From: Cyrtobacter comes
Lineage (GTDB): Bacteria; Pseudomonadota; Alphaproteobacteria; Rickettsiales; Midichloriaceae
Reading direction: 5' to 3'
Length of the DNA: 27,423 nucleotides
Assembly (NCBI RefSeq): GCF_034470605.1
Contig: NZ_JARGYT010000007.1
Coordinates: 1 to 27,423, forward strand
The first letter of the stretch is position 1. Each line of letters begins with the position of its first letter. Below the pieces are notes generated by a model, which saw only the letters and a list, made by a program, of their open reading frames with translations, searched no databases and was not told where the DNA came from. This document shows positions 1 to 8,118 of the stretch, in pieces. Both the position numbers and the translations under genes were made by a program.

Positions 1-80
1 GGAAACAACCTTTTATCCATCTAAATACCATATTTATCGCCTCCAATATAATATTGCATCTTTTCCATTATTTGGCAAAA

Positions 81-97
81 CCTTTGTTAACAGTGCC
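81..97 (-). repeat. Terminal-inverted-repeat-like motif
   Basis: On the minus strand this reads GGCACTGTTAACAAAGG, which resembles the GGCACTGTT... ends of several insertion sequence families. Beyond it, toward the left window edge, the minus strand holds a short interrupted reading frame that I could not assign. A 14/15 match occurs at 7546-7560. It may be the end of an insertion sequence lying mostly outside the window. The family is not identified and the motif is short. Confidence 0.25.
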
Positions 98-193
98 TAA
101 TCACCATTCTTCTCTATATCAATTGAGGCATCGTCATAAAAGGATAGATTTTGTTATGTGATAGCATGACAATGAATGAATGTGAGCAACTCT

Positions 194-688
194 ATGAATG
201 GATGTAAATTTTGCTCTAACAAAACTATGGTCAAGAATGGTTATAGTCAAGCAAAGGTATAGGTGCAAACAATGTGGAAAGAATCAGATTGAATAAAAGA
301 ATAAAATACACGCTCAAAGAGAAGTATATGGCTGTATCTTAACAATGTTGGCTTTCGAGCTAAGATAATGAATATACAGTTTCAGATAATACACGGCTGG
401 ATTCGCAATGCTGGAAAAGCTGTAGAAAAGGAAGTTGAGAGCATTGATAAATCAGCAAGAGATATTCCTATTCTAGAGAGCTATATACATAAGTTCAAAA
501 AAGACTTGCGCATACGAATTTAGCTTGATAGGAACAGAAATGAGATTATTGCACATTATATAGGAAATGGATCCGCTGGATCTGCAAACGAATTACAAAT
601 AAAGCATCATAATATCAGAATTATAGCTACAGATGGAAATTACAGTTATAACAAAATAATACCAAAGAGAATCAAGCATATAGTATAG
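194..688 (+). pseudogene. IS1-family transposase remnant
   Basis: This is a decayed DDE transposase. The first segment starts with ATG at 194 and reads MNGCKFCSNKTMVKNG, the CxxC zinc finger of InsA-type proteins. A frame change near 251-257 leads to RYRCKQCGKNQ, the second CxxC. A further frame starting near 335 gives a helix-turn-helix region and GWIRNAGK, then a stop at 521-523 inside the catalytic region. The same frame continues with LDRNRNEII (first catalytic Asp region) and ATDGNYSYNKIIPK (second Asp region), ending at 686-688 before the part that should carry the last acidic residue and the C-terminus. At least two frameshifts, an internal stop and a truncated end make it non-functional. 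The family assignment rests on these motifs in the expected order. Confidence 0.75.
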
Positions 689-1248
689 TAGATAAACTTG
701 CTTAGTAGAAGCTAAAAACTCTAGTCTAAGGGGCTCGATTAACAAGAAATGTTACTCTAAATGCATGCTCAGGATGGCTATGTGGAGGTTTAGAGATTTG
801 GCGTTATCTATCTATGCATGACAATGCCTTAATTGAGTATCTCGTATTTACATTAGTTAATTCTCAATAAATTTTATATATTTGATGGGTTATTTTTAAA
901 ACGTTCTTCCTAAAGATAACCTCAGTTAATGCAACCTTGTTTCTATAGGAAATTTATAATATCTAGTCTTATACTATTATTATGAGTAAAGCTGAATCTA
1001 TAAACCTCCTAGGGCTAGATGGGACAAAAATATCTAAAATATTAGATTTTGTATTTAATCTTATTGGCAGTATACTAAAGAAAAGACAAATTCCTATTTA
1101 TAGGATTTATGACCTTCGAGGTTAAAAATTTGCTAGCAATGGAAATAAAGACTACTAAGTGGGCTAATGTTTTTGCACAAAGAGCGCTTTCTTTTATAGT
1201 GTGGAGGAGGATCATTAAAAACTCTGCAAATGTTTAATTGTATTAAAA
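689..1248. other. Spacer with degraded DNA
   Basis: About 560 bp between the transposase remnant and bcp. No RNA gene or convincing terminator is visible. The only open stretch of note is a 47-codon ORF (982-1125), listed separately. The rest reads as decayed AT-rich DNA, in keeping with the adjoining IS remnant. Confidence 0.5.
982..1125 (+). CDS. Small ORF, unknown (47 aa)
   Basis: ATG at 982, TAA at 1123-1125. The protein begins MSKAESINLLGLDG, has a hydrophobic centre (ILDFVFNLIGSIL) and a basic tail (KKRQIPIYRIYDLRG). The hydrophobic stretch could be a short amphipathic or membrane helix. There is no clear Shine-Dalgarno site. No family is recognised. It could be a real small protein, a fragment of a lost gene, or chance; an open frame of this length is not rare in decayed DNA. 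Confidence 0.2.
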   Translation: MSKAESINLLGLDGTKISKILDFVFNLIGSILKKRQIPIYRIYDLRG

Positions 1249-1722
1249 ATGAATAATGTATTAAATAAAGATCTTGGAGATAAGGCGCCACAATTTGAAG
1301 CTGAGTCTACTAAAGGAACAATATCATTAGAAAATTATAAAGATAAGTACATTGTCCTTTACTTTTATCCCAAAGATATGACTCCAGGTTGCACAGTCCA
1401 AGCTAATGAATTTAGTTCTCTTTATGAGCAATTTAAAGATCTAGATGCTGAAATTATAGGTGTCTCAAGAGATACAGTCTCCTCTCATAACATCTTTTGT
1501 GAAAAAGAAAATATAGCATTTCCATTAATATCTGATGCTGACAGTAATTTATGTAATTTATATGGTGTATTGAAGGAAAAGGTCAATTTTGGGAAAAAAT
1601 ATATTGGTATAGTAAGAAGTACATTCCTTATAGGGAAAGATCAGAGCATTATAAAAATATGGAATAATGTAAAAGCACAAGGGCACGCTGCTGAAGTACT
1701 TGAGGCCATAGAAAAACTTTGA
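1249..1722 (+). CDS. bcp: Thioredoxin-dependent peroxiredoxin (Bcp/PrxQ)
   Basis: A cytoplasmic thiol peroxidase that reduces hydrogen peroxide and organic hydroperoxides with electrons from thioredoxin. At 157 aa it has the usual length. The peroxidatic cysteine is C48 in PKDMTPGCTVQ, with the conserved Pro, Thr and a later Arg (R123, in GIVRSTF). E. coli Bcp has a second Cys five residues after the first; here that position is Asn. C84, in the helix sequence HNIFCEKENI, sits where the C48-C84 type of Bcp has its resolving cysteine, so an atypical two-Cys enzyme is likely. The ATG at 1249 fits the family N-terminus (DLGDKAPQFE). It is monocistronic; a weak 7-bp hairpin (1738-1760) without a T-run follows. 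Confidence 0.93.
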   Translation: MNNVLNKDLGDKAPQFEAESTKGTISLENYKDKYIVLYFYPKDMTPGCTVQANEFSSLYEQFKDLDAEIIGVSRDTVSSHNIFCEKENIAFPLISDADSNLCNLYGVLKEKVNFGKKYIGIVRSTFLIGKDQSIIKIWNNVKAQGHAAEVLEAIEKL

Positions 1723-2216
1723 GTATAAAAGATTATGAATGGCTGTAAGTGATAGCCATTGTGATTCGTTAGAAAATAAGTAACTCTTTTACAAGGAGGG
1801 CCTTTGTATCAATAAGATCAAGGTACTGCAAGATTTATTAATAAAATACACCAAGGATCACAGGAATCTTTATGCTATAGCTATTTGAGTTGAATGAGCA
1901 TAGGCCATAATATAGGCTATCTATCTACCTCAAATAAAACAGCCGTATATAGCTAAGATAGTATAAAATGGCGCAATAATTACTCTAGCCTCTTAACTCC
2001 TATTTTATATGAAGTTTTATACTGATTTAGCTATATCACAAAAATCTGAGAGGCATCCTCGTGTGGGCACCTTTTCGCAAATAATTTAGCGCATCTAATC
2101 ATAGCTATATTCTCGTTGTATATACTAGCGGAGCAGTATTACGCTACAAGGGTTTTTGGTTTTTCACTGTGAATTACAGAGGTCTTATGTAATAAGCTAG
2201 GATCCTCTCAGGTTTT
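1723..2216. other. Intergenic spacer between convergent bcp and tatA
   Basis: About 490 bp with no supported gene. It contains a 7-bp hairpin AATGGCT/AGCCATT (1738-1744, 1754-1760), a distant 8-bp inverted repeat TATTTGAG/CTCAAATA (1882-1889, 1929-1936), and an AGAGG.../CCTCT pairing at about 2178-2208 followed by a T-run on the + strand, which could end transcription from the bcp side. None of these is strong. Confidence 0.4.
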
Positions 2217-2378
2217 TTATTTATCATCATTATCTTTATTCTCTGTACCATTAACAGCATCCCTAAGTGCCTTTATACCTTTTCCAACATCTTTCATTAA
2301 ACCAGGTAGCCTATTAGCTCCAAATAGTACCAACACTATCAACAATATTAGCAATAGCTCACCAACTCTTCCGCCCAT
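2217..2378 (-). CDS. tatA: Twin-arginine translocase subunit TatA
   Basis: A small (53 aa) membrane protein that oligomerises to let folded proteins with twin-arginine signals cross the inner membrane. It begins MGGRVGELLLILLIVLVLFG: a polar Glu at residue 7, one transmembrane helix (about 7-19), and the hallmark FG hinge (F19-G20). The amphipathic helix ANRLPGLMKDVGKGIKALRD follows, then an acidic polar tail. It is somewhat shorter than many TatA proteins because the tail is short. ATG is at 2376-2378 and TAA at 2217-2219. No tatB or tatC is in the window. It lies 135 bp downstream of pepP on the same strand. TatE or a short TatB-like paralogue is possible, but the sequence fits TatA best. 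Confidence 0.88.
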   Translation of the reverse strand: MGGRVGELLLILLIVLVLFGANRLPGLMKDVGKGIKALRDAVNGTENKDNDDK

Positions 2379-2513
2379 AGAAAAGACACGAAATATAATT
2401 ATAAGGAATTATACTGAAATTTAAATGCTTTTAAATAGCCTTTATTGAACATTATTATTCTGTTAATAAGCTCTCTGAGCAGTTTTTGATGCCAATAGCG
2501 AATTATTTTCTAA

Positions 2514-4472
2514 TCATCTTGATACTAAACTATTTCTCTTAAAAAAAGACAACTCTTCTTCCGATAAATATCGACCTATTTCACTAAGTGTTTTTTCATT
2601 ATATTCGTTTAACCAATTTACTTCTTGTTCAACGAGCAGTGTGGTATCTATTAATGTGTTTAATATCGGTACAACAGTTAAGGTTTCAAAGCATAAAAAT
2701 TTATCAGTTAATTTTTTTATATACATAATATTTTCTATTCTTATCCCATACTTTCCCTCTTTATAAAAACCAGGTTCGTTTGAAAGAACCATTCCCTCCT
2801 CCAGTTTTATCGTATTTTTCATATTTATACTTTGTGGGCCTTCATGTACTGATAAAAGGTATCCCACTCCATGACCAGTTCCATGGCCATAATCAGAGAA
2901 TTCTTTCCATAAATCGAGTCTTGCAAGTACATCAATGTTTGATCCGCTTGTGCCTTCAGGAAATACTGCTTGAGCGAGCCTTATGTGACCTTTTAGCACT
3001 AATGTAAACATTCTTTTTTGTTCCTGGGTCGGTATTCCAAGACACATTGTTCTTGTCATATCCGTTGTACCATAAAAATACTGCCCACCGGCATCTAGCA
3101 AATACAACCCATCTTTTGTGATGCTTACATTATGTTGAGTGCTATAGTGTATCATGGAGGAATTGCTACCAAAGGCAGAAATAGTTTCAAAGCTATTTGA
3201 GATAAATTCTTTAAATGATGTTCTAATCTTTAAAAGCTTATCAGCAGCGGAGGATTCAGTGCTATGCTGCTGGCTATATAGCCAATATATGAACTTGCTT
3301 ATTGCTGCTCCATCTATAACATGGGCCTTTCGTATATTTTCTATCTCTGAGGGTGTTTTTATTGCTTTGAGTTGCTCTATTATAGAGGGCTTCCTTATAG
3401 ATAACTTAAACTTATTTACAAAATAAGAAATGGTATATTTTGGATCTAGCTCTATACTCTTTTCTGCAATTTTTGAGCAAAAATTCTCCATTTCATTAAT
3501 ATTAAAGACTTTTAAAAAGCTTTGTTCTATTAACTCGCTTGGTAATGTAAAATCTGTAAAAAGATAACAATCACCATTATTTTTAGCCAAAAATAAATAG
3601 CCAGATACTATTGGTGTATATAATGATCCATTGCCCCTAATATTTAATAGCCAGCATATTTCATCTGGATTATTCGAAAAAAGAAAATCACTGTCTTTGT
3701 CAATTTTTTCCAATATTTTTTTAATCTTAGAGTTTATGTCATGGTCCGCTATCAAATAAGAGGTATAACTCTTTGCATCATTAGGTTTTATCTGGTTAAA
3801 AATTTTGTTATTGCATTGAGTCTCTTTAGCAAAAAGATGCAAAATGGCATCTATATTATTTTGCCTATTAATACTCTTTTCTATTTTTTTGTTATAATGG
3901 CGAATTATTCTAAGAGGTATATTATGTAGCTTTATTTGCGATAATAAGTCTATATCTTTATTTGTGAATATGAAATCATTGCTGATTAATTCAATTAATC
4001 TATTAATTCCTAAAAGTTCTATTTTATTTTTTGAGAAAAGCTTTTCATAATACTCTACATTTGAAACTGTATGTAACATTGGATCATAGCCCAGTACGGT
4101 ATTTGAAAATAGTAGCAGCGCATCTTGATATGATTGCTCGCTCATATCAACAACTAAGATTTTTTTAGGAAAATTCAGATCATAAACAAGTGCTAATAGC
4201 TGATTTTCTGCAGCAGATTGATACAAATCAAATTCTTTTGATAGATATTCTTTTGCTTGCTCAATATATCGTTTATCCGTTGCAAAGAGGCAATGTGATC
4301 TATTTATTATAAGTAAACAATTTGAGCATTTAAAGCCCGTAAGCATTAAAATAGAATCTTTTTCTTGGGATGAATTGCCTGTATTTGATACAATAACACC
4401 ATCAATTCCAAAACTTTCAGCATTAGATAAGACGATATTTCTCCTTATTGCTCGTATAGTTTTTTCTTTCAT
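2514..4472 (-). CDS. pepP: Xaa-Pro aminopeptidase, M24B family
   Basis: A two-metal cytoplasmic peptidase that removes the N-terminal residue from peptides with proline in position two, probably serving peptide recycling. At 652 aa it matches the long three-domain M24B type: two creatinase-like N-terminal domains (about 1-165 and 170-365) and the pita-bread catalytic domain (about 366-605). All five expected metal ligands are visible: D460 (LYLLDAGGQY), D471 (TTDMTRT), H534 (GTGHGVG), E566 (SNEPGFY) and E580 (GIRIENIMY). The C-terminal tail (LVEQEVNWLNEYN) is typical of this subgroup. Only 2 bp separate its start from the mscS stop, so the two are co-transcribed. The symbol is used in the broad sense for this family. 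Confidence 0.9.
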   Translation of the reverse strand: MKEKTIRAIRRNIVLSNAESFGIDGVIVSNTGNSSQEKDSILMLTGFKCSNCLLIINRSHCLFATDKRYIEQAKEYLSKEFDLYQSAAENQLLALVYDLNFPKKILVVDMSEQSYQDALLLFSNTVLGYDPMLHTVSNVEYYEKLFSKNKIELLGINRLIELISNDFIFTNKDIDLLSQIKLHNIPLRIIRHYNKKIEKSINRQNNIDAILHLFAKETQCNNKIFNQIKPNDAKSYTSYLIADHDINSKIKKILEKIDKDSDFLFSNNPDEICWLLNIRGNGSLYTPIVSGYLFLAKNNGDCYLFTDFTLPSELIEQSFLKVFNINEMENFCSKIAEKSIELDPKYTISYFVNKFKLSIRKPSIIEQLKAIKTPSEIENIRKAHVIDGAAISKFIYWLYSQQHSTESSAADKLLKIRTSFKEFISNSFETISAFGSNSSMIHYSTQHNVSITKDGLYLLDAGGQYFYGTTDMTRTMCLGIPTQEQKRMFTLVLKGHIRLAQAVFPEGTSGSNIDVLARLDLWKEFSDYGHGTGHGVGYLLSVHEGPQSINMKNTIKLEEGMVLSNEPGFYKEGKYGIRIENIMYIKKLTDKFLCFETLTVVPILNTLIDTTLLVEQEVNWLNEYNEKTLSEIGRYLSEEELSFFKRNSLVSR

Positions 4473-4474
4473 AA

Positions 4475-5554
4475 TTAGTGTTCTAAAAGTCTATGATCTT
4501 TTGCAAGTTCAGTATGATTTTCCCTTATAATTTCAACGGCTCTGATAAAAATATCATTTTTAAGATTCGTAACGGACATATCCTCAACATCATAAGAATA
4601 ACATGTAATATCTATTCCAACTACCTCTTTAGAAAGATCATGAATTTCAACATAAATTCCCTTAGATTCAATTATCTTATTTATTTTGATTAATTCAGAT
4701 TTTAAAGATTCTATAATGGTTCTTATAGAAGAAATTTGTACTATCTCCACATCAATATGTATCATTAGCTCAGAGTGTTTTGCTCTTGATATATTTTCAA
4801 CAGTAGATGCGCAAAACATATAATTTGGTATATATACCAATTTTCCAGCAGGTGTTCTCATTGCTGTAATTCTCCATTCAATATTTTCAACATATCCGTA
4901 GTTTGACCCCTTTGGCATATTGTGTAGTTTTATTCTATCTCCAACAACAAATGGTTTATCTGAATAGAGCACTATCATACCAAAAAAACTTGCAAGCAAA
5001 TCACGTATTGAAAAGCCAAGTGCCACACCACTTATTCCACTTATTGCAAGTATCGCGCCAACGCTAACGCCTACGGCTCGTAGTAAGAAAACCAATGTAA
5101 TAGAGAATGTGAAGCCTTTTGCTATTTTGGTTAAGATTTCTATTGTAACTTTATCGTACGTATTGCCTGGATCCATGCTGATCTTTGTCATTTTCTTGCT
5201 TATGTTGTTGATAAGAGCAGAAAAATTTATTCCTGCTATAAGTGAAACAAGTATAAGCCTTACTGAATCCATGAAATTTAAGACAGGAATATGATATTGC
5301 TCAGAGATTAAGGTAAGTGATGTTGCAATGGACCACACCCATATAATCATTACTAATGGCTTTTTTATAAATGTGATTATTTCTTTATAAAAAGTATATC
5401 TAAGGAAACCATCTGGTATTTTTGTCAGTGCCTTACTAGCAAAAAATCTGAGTATGTTTGTGATAAGAAATGTAGATATGGCAATGAGGCCTATCTCTAG
5501 CATTAGTGCATTTTGATAAGAGGCTTTTACAAGTGATACTATCTCGCTATTCAT
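4475..5554 (-). CDS. mscS: MscS-family mechanosensitive channel
   Basis: An inner-membrane channel that opens under membrane tension to release solutes. I start it at the ATG at 5554 (359 aa); an upstream in-frame TTG (5599) would add 15 residues. There are about four to five N-terminal hydrophobic helices, ending in the Gly/Ala-rich pore helix VGAILAISGISGVALGFS. The MscS beta domain follows (SDKPFVVGDRIKL ... YGYVENIEWRITAMRTPAGKLVYIPNYMF), then an alpha/beta C-terminal domain. This order is diagnostic for the family, with more N-terminal helices than E. coli MscS (286 aa). It is the first gene of an mscS-pepP operon. Which paralogue it corresponds to (MscS, YbdG, Ynai type) cannot be settled here. 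Confidence 0.88.
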   Translation of the reverse strand: MNSEIVSLVKASYQNALMLEIGLIAISTFLITNILRFFASKALTKIPDGFLRYTFYKEIITFIKKPLVMIIWVWSIATSLTLISEQYHIPVLNFMDSVRLILVSLIAGINFSALINNISKKMTKISMDPGNTYDKVTIEILTKIAKGFTFSITLVFLLRAVGVSVGAILAISGISGVALGFSIRDLLASFFGMIVLYSDKPFVVGDRIKLHNMPKGSNYGYVENIEWRITAMRTPAGKLVYIPNYMFCASTVENISRAKHSELMIHIDVEIVQISSIRTIIESLKSELIKINKIIESKGIYVEIHDLSKEVVGIDITCYSYDVEDMSVTNLKNDIFIRAVEIIRENHTELAKDHRLLEH

Positions 5555-5876
5555 CAAGGGGCCCTGAAACAAAAATCTTAATTTGAGATAATAGTACAAG
5601 TGGGTGATGTATGATAGGAAAAAGCGTAATTTTTAAATAAAAATTTGGCGATTTTTATCATGTTGCTATGTTGTATCAATAATTTTATTAAAAATTCTTT
5701 TAAGCAGAATTTTTTGTATTTTTGGTTATCTTCCTTCAAATTGTACTGATTCTATATTTCGCAAAATCTTGTTCGTAATTTAAGCGTTTTTCTTGGTAAA
5801 TAGAGGTTTAGTTTGTGGTCATTTTCCACCAATCAGTTACATTAACCGACTTCTATAATTTTATTATCGATTATAT
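5555..5876. promoter_or_regulatory. Divergent intergenic region with a -10-like TATAAT
   Basis: 322 bp separating mscS (minus) from the repeat protein (plus). A TATAAT lies at 5854-5859, 17 bp before the ATG at 5877, so transcripts from it would have a very short leader. No good -35 was found at the right distance. No similarity to the upstream module at 22986 or 27069 was seen. T-rich tracts occupy 5640-5780. Confidence 0.35.
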
Positions 5877-7406
5877 ATGCCTAAAGGAAGTACGGCTAAA
5901 CGAGGGAGAAAGGCGCCTAAAAGAACTGATTCTGTTTTCCCATTTGTAAATGATTGGAACAGGAAAATAACTGAGAAGATGAGAGAAGATCAGAAAAAGA
6001 AGGAAGCGGCGGAGCATGGAGAGGTAAGTAAAACAGAGCAAGAAGTACAAAGAGCGCAGGAAGAGGCATTAGCCAGGAAAATGAAGGAAGATAGTGCAGG
6101 AGCACAAGTAGAGAAAAAAGAGTCTGGGAAAATAGTGGAAGCAAAGGATAAAACCCAACATGGTGTAAAAGAACTAAAAGCAAAGGATGAAACCCAACAT
6201 GGTGTAAAAGAACTAAAAGCAAAGGATGAAACCCAACATGGTGTAAAAGAACTAAAAGCTTATATAGAGCTCAAAAATATGCTTGAATCATTGCATGCTA
6301 GACTTGAAAGAGAGCGAAAATCACTCAAGGAGCTTGAAGGGCAGCTTGAAACTAAGGGGGCTGATATAGATAAAGCAGTAAAAGAACATGATGATGCGAG
6401 TAGATTGTTTCAATGCGAAAATACGGTACAAGCTTGGCAAATAGCGCTTGGGAAGAAAGAAGCTGAACGTGACATAATGGTACAATATATTAATAAGCTT
6501 GATCAGCGTTTAAATGAACAGTTCGCTATGGCTAAAAAGCATCCTAAGGATTTGGAGAAGATTCATGCCGATATAAAGAAAATTACTGAGTTGCGTGATA
6601 AAGCACATAATGATCTCGAAACACTTAATCATGTATACTTAAGGATGTCTGAAAATTTGACTTGTGGTATAAATGCGTGGAGAAAATTTAAAAGCGCGCA
6701 AGAAGAGCATGCTAAGCTGACAGCAGGTATTGAGTATATAGATAAGAATATTAAGAAAATAGTTGGAGAAATTAATGATACTCTTATACAATTTAAAAAG
6801 ACATGGGCCCCTGTTGAAGATGCTTTTTCAAGGATAAATGGAGAAGGTTATGTATCAACCCTAACAATAGATGCATTAATTAAGGATCTAGAAAAGGCTA
6901 ATGGAGAGATAGCAGCATTGAGAGCCGCAGAGGCAAAGAAGGCAGCAAAGAATGCTCCAGAGGTAGCTTTGGCAGGGCGTCCAGAAGCAGAGCAGGCTAA
7001 TGAGGGTGCAAATGCTATAAATGCTGCAGATGCTCCAGCGTTATTAAGAGAGCAAACAGGCAAGATCAAAAATTCACCAGTGGCTCCAGAGGTAGCTATA
7101 GAAACGGAGGAAAGAGCTGTAAACATTAGCCAACTAGCTGATAATCTAGGTTCTTTAATGAATATGACCTATACAATGCGTGCAGGGTTTGGCGAGTTCA
7201 CAGACACACTTTCTAATGTATACAATTTGTTAAATAAAATGCCAAATAATGAGGGTGCTGATGAGGGCGCTTTTTCATTATTGACAGATACTGCTGTAGA
7301 TGCTGTAAATCCACCAGGAGAGGGTTGTTTGTTACAGCTAGATGCTGTAGATGCTGTAGATGCTGTAAATGCTGTAAATGCTGTAAATGCTGCTATAATA
7401 TGGTAA
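5877..7406 (+). CDS. Coiled-coil protein with internal repeats, unknown
   Basis: 509 aa; no family recognised. The N-terminus is strongly basic (MPKGSTAKRGRKAPKR). Residues about 30-90 are Lys/Glu-rich. Three copies of the 13-aa unit AKDETQHGVKELK lie at about 89-127. Residues about 127-350 look like a long alpha-helical coiled coil (for example HARLERERKSLKELEGQLE). An Ala-rich linker (about 345-415) follows, then a short segment NLGSLMNMTYTMRAGFGEFTD and a C-terminal run of DAV/NAV triplets. No signal peptide or membrane helix is visible. It stands alone between mscS and tilS. Low-complexity helical proteins like this are often secreted effectors or surface proteins in intracellular bacteria, but that is inference. 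The basic start could also suggest nucleic-acid binding. Confidence 0.8.
   Translation: MPKGSTAKRGRKAPKRTDSVFPFVNDWNRKITEKMREDQKKKEAAEHGEVSKTEQEVQRAQEEALARKMKEDSAGAQVEKKESGKIVEAKDKTQHGVKELKAKDETQHGVKELKAKDETQHGVKELKAYIELKNMLESLHARLERERKSLKELEGQLETKGADIDKAVKEHDDASRLFQCENTVQAWQIALGKKEAERDIMVQYINKLDQRLNEQFAMAKKHPKDLEKIHADIKKITELRDKAHNDLETLNHVYLRMSENLTCGINAWRKFKSAQEEHAKLTAGIEYIDKNIKKIVGEINDTLIQFKKTWAPVEDAFSRINGEGYVSTLTIDALIKDLEKANGEIAALRAAEAKKAAKNAPEVALAGRPEAEQANEGANAINAADAPALLREQTGKIKNSPVAPEVAIETEERAVNISQLADNLGSLMNMTYTMRAGFGEFTDTLSNVYNLLNKMPNNEGADEGAFSLLTDTAVDAVNPPGEGCLLQLDAVDAVDAVNAVNAVNAAIIW
6141..6257 (+). repeat. 39-bp tandem repeat, 3 copies, in frame
   Basis: Units at 6141-6179, 6180-6218 and 6219-6257, each 13 codons (AKDETQHGVKELK; the first unit has K for E). 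Copies differ by one visible base, so the expansion is recent. The length is a multiple of three and copy changes keep the reading frame. Confidence 0.95.
7341..7394 (+). repeat. 9-bp tandem repeat, 6 units, in frame
   Basis: Units GATGCTGTA (three) followed by AATGCTGTA (two) and AATGCTGCT (one), encoding DAVDAVDAVNAVNAVNAA at the very C-terminus of the coiled-coil protein. A partial relative (GTAGATGCTGTAAAT) lies about 50 bp earlier. Confidence 0.95.
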
Positions 7407-8118
7407 TAATATAGCTTTAGTAAGTAAAGTTGGAGATAACGCATTAGAATATAAGTTTTGATTAACTTTATGCTCTAAAAATGTCTCTAGCTTTTTTACT
7501 TATGCTACATTTAATCATTATATATATTTCTTGCACTGAAGTTATGGCATTGTTAACAAATTAATTCTAGTTGTATAATATGCATACTAAATAAAGCTAA
7601 TATAAGCATTATATTAGTAATTTTAAATATTATTAGCCAACCCATTGAATTAGAGTCATAAATCATACTATACTGTAGTATATGTTTATATTAATATATA
7701 TATGATAAAAATTATTGAGCTAGGTACTGCTGACCAACTAATACTGGGAAGTGAAGGTAAGGGAATGGAGCAGAATCACCATAAAGACAATCATCATGAG
7801 GGCGAAGGCAAGCCTAGTGATCATAAGTGTAAATAAATTTACTTTAGTATTCGAAGTATTTTGTGCGCCTATCGTTTTACCCTACAATTAATCTACTTAA
7901 TGTTGGGTAACTTGTGTGGCGTACGCATGTATTATAAACACAAAGGTTCGATGACTAAACCAGTAAAAATATGGTGCAATGAATAACTTTGTTGATCTTA
8001 TGCTAATTAAAGCATCTCAAAGTTGTATATAGCGACTTTTGCTAATAAATAACTTTTATATACATCAGTATACTGCCTAGCCCATCAGTATCCATAAGTT
8101 TTAGTAGTGTCTCCATTC
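7407..8118. other. Long spacer downstream of the repeat gene
   Basis: About 710 bp, very AT-rich. It holds a possible 44-aa His-rich ORF (7702-7836, listed separately) and a terminal-repeat-like motif GGCATTGTTAACAAA at 7546-7560. I see no tRNA, riboswitch or convincing terminator. It may be a decayed gene region. Confidence 0.45.
7702..7836 (+). CDS. Small His-rich ORF (44 aa), hypothetical
   Basis: ATG at 7702, TAA at 7834-7836. The C-terminal half reads MEQNHHKDNHHEGEGKPSDH followed by KCK: five His, several Asp/Glu and one Cys, a composition that could bind transition metals. The N-terminal half (MIKIIELGTADQLILGSEGKG) is not a signal peptide. No clear Shine-Dalgarno site is present and no family is recognised. 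It may be a genuine small metal-binding protein, a decayed fragment, or chance. Confidence 0.3.
   Translation: MIKIIELGTADQLILGSEGKGMEQNHHKDNHHEGEGKPSDHKCK

Noticed and set aside
3154..3426. 90-aa ORF on the plus strand
   Set aside because: Antisense shadow inside pepP, which has all five metal ligands in the other strand.
5917..6222. 101-aa Leu-rich ORF on the minus strand
   Set aside because: It is the antisense of the Lys/Glu-rich and 39-bp repeat part of the coiled-coil gene; the Leu-rich look is a mirror of the GAA/AAG codons.
6141..6257. CRISPR-like array in the 39-bp repeats
   Set aside because: Units are contiguous without spacers, in frame, and within a coding region; it is a protein tandem repeat. 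No CRISPR array or cas gene was seen anywhere in the window.
7939..7962. GGTTCGATGACTAAACC resembling a tRNA T-arm
   Set aside because: No acceptor, D or anticodon stem could be found around it, and the loop length is wrong.
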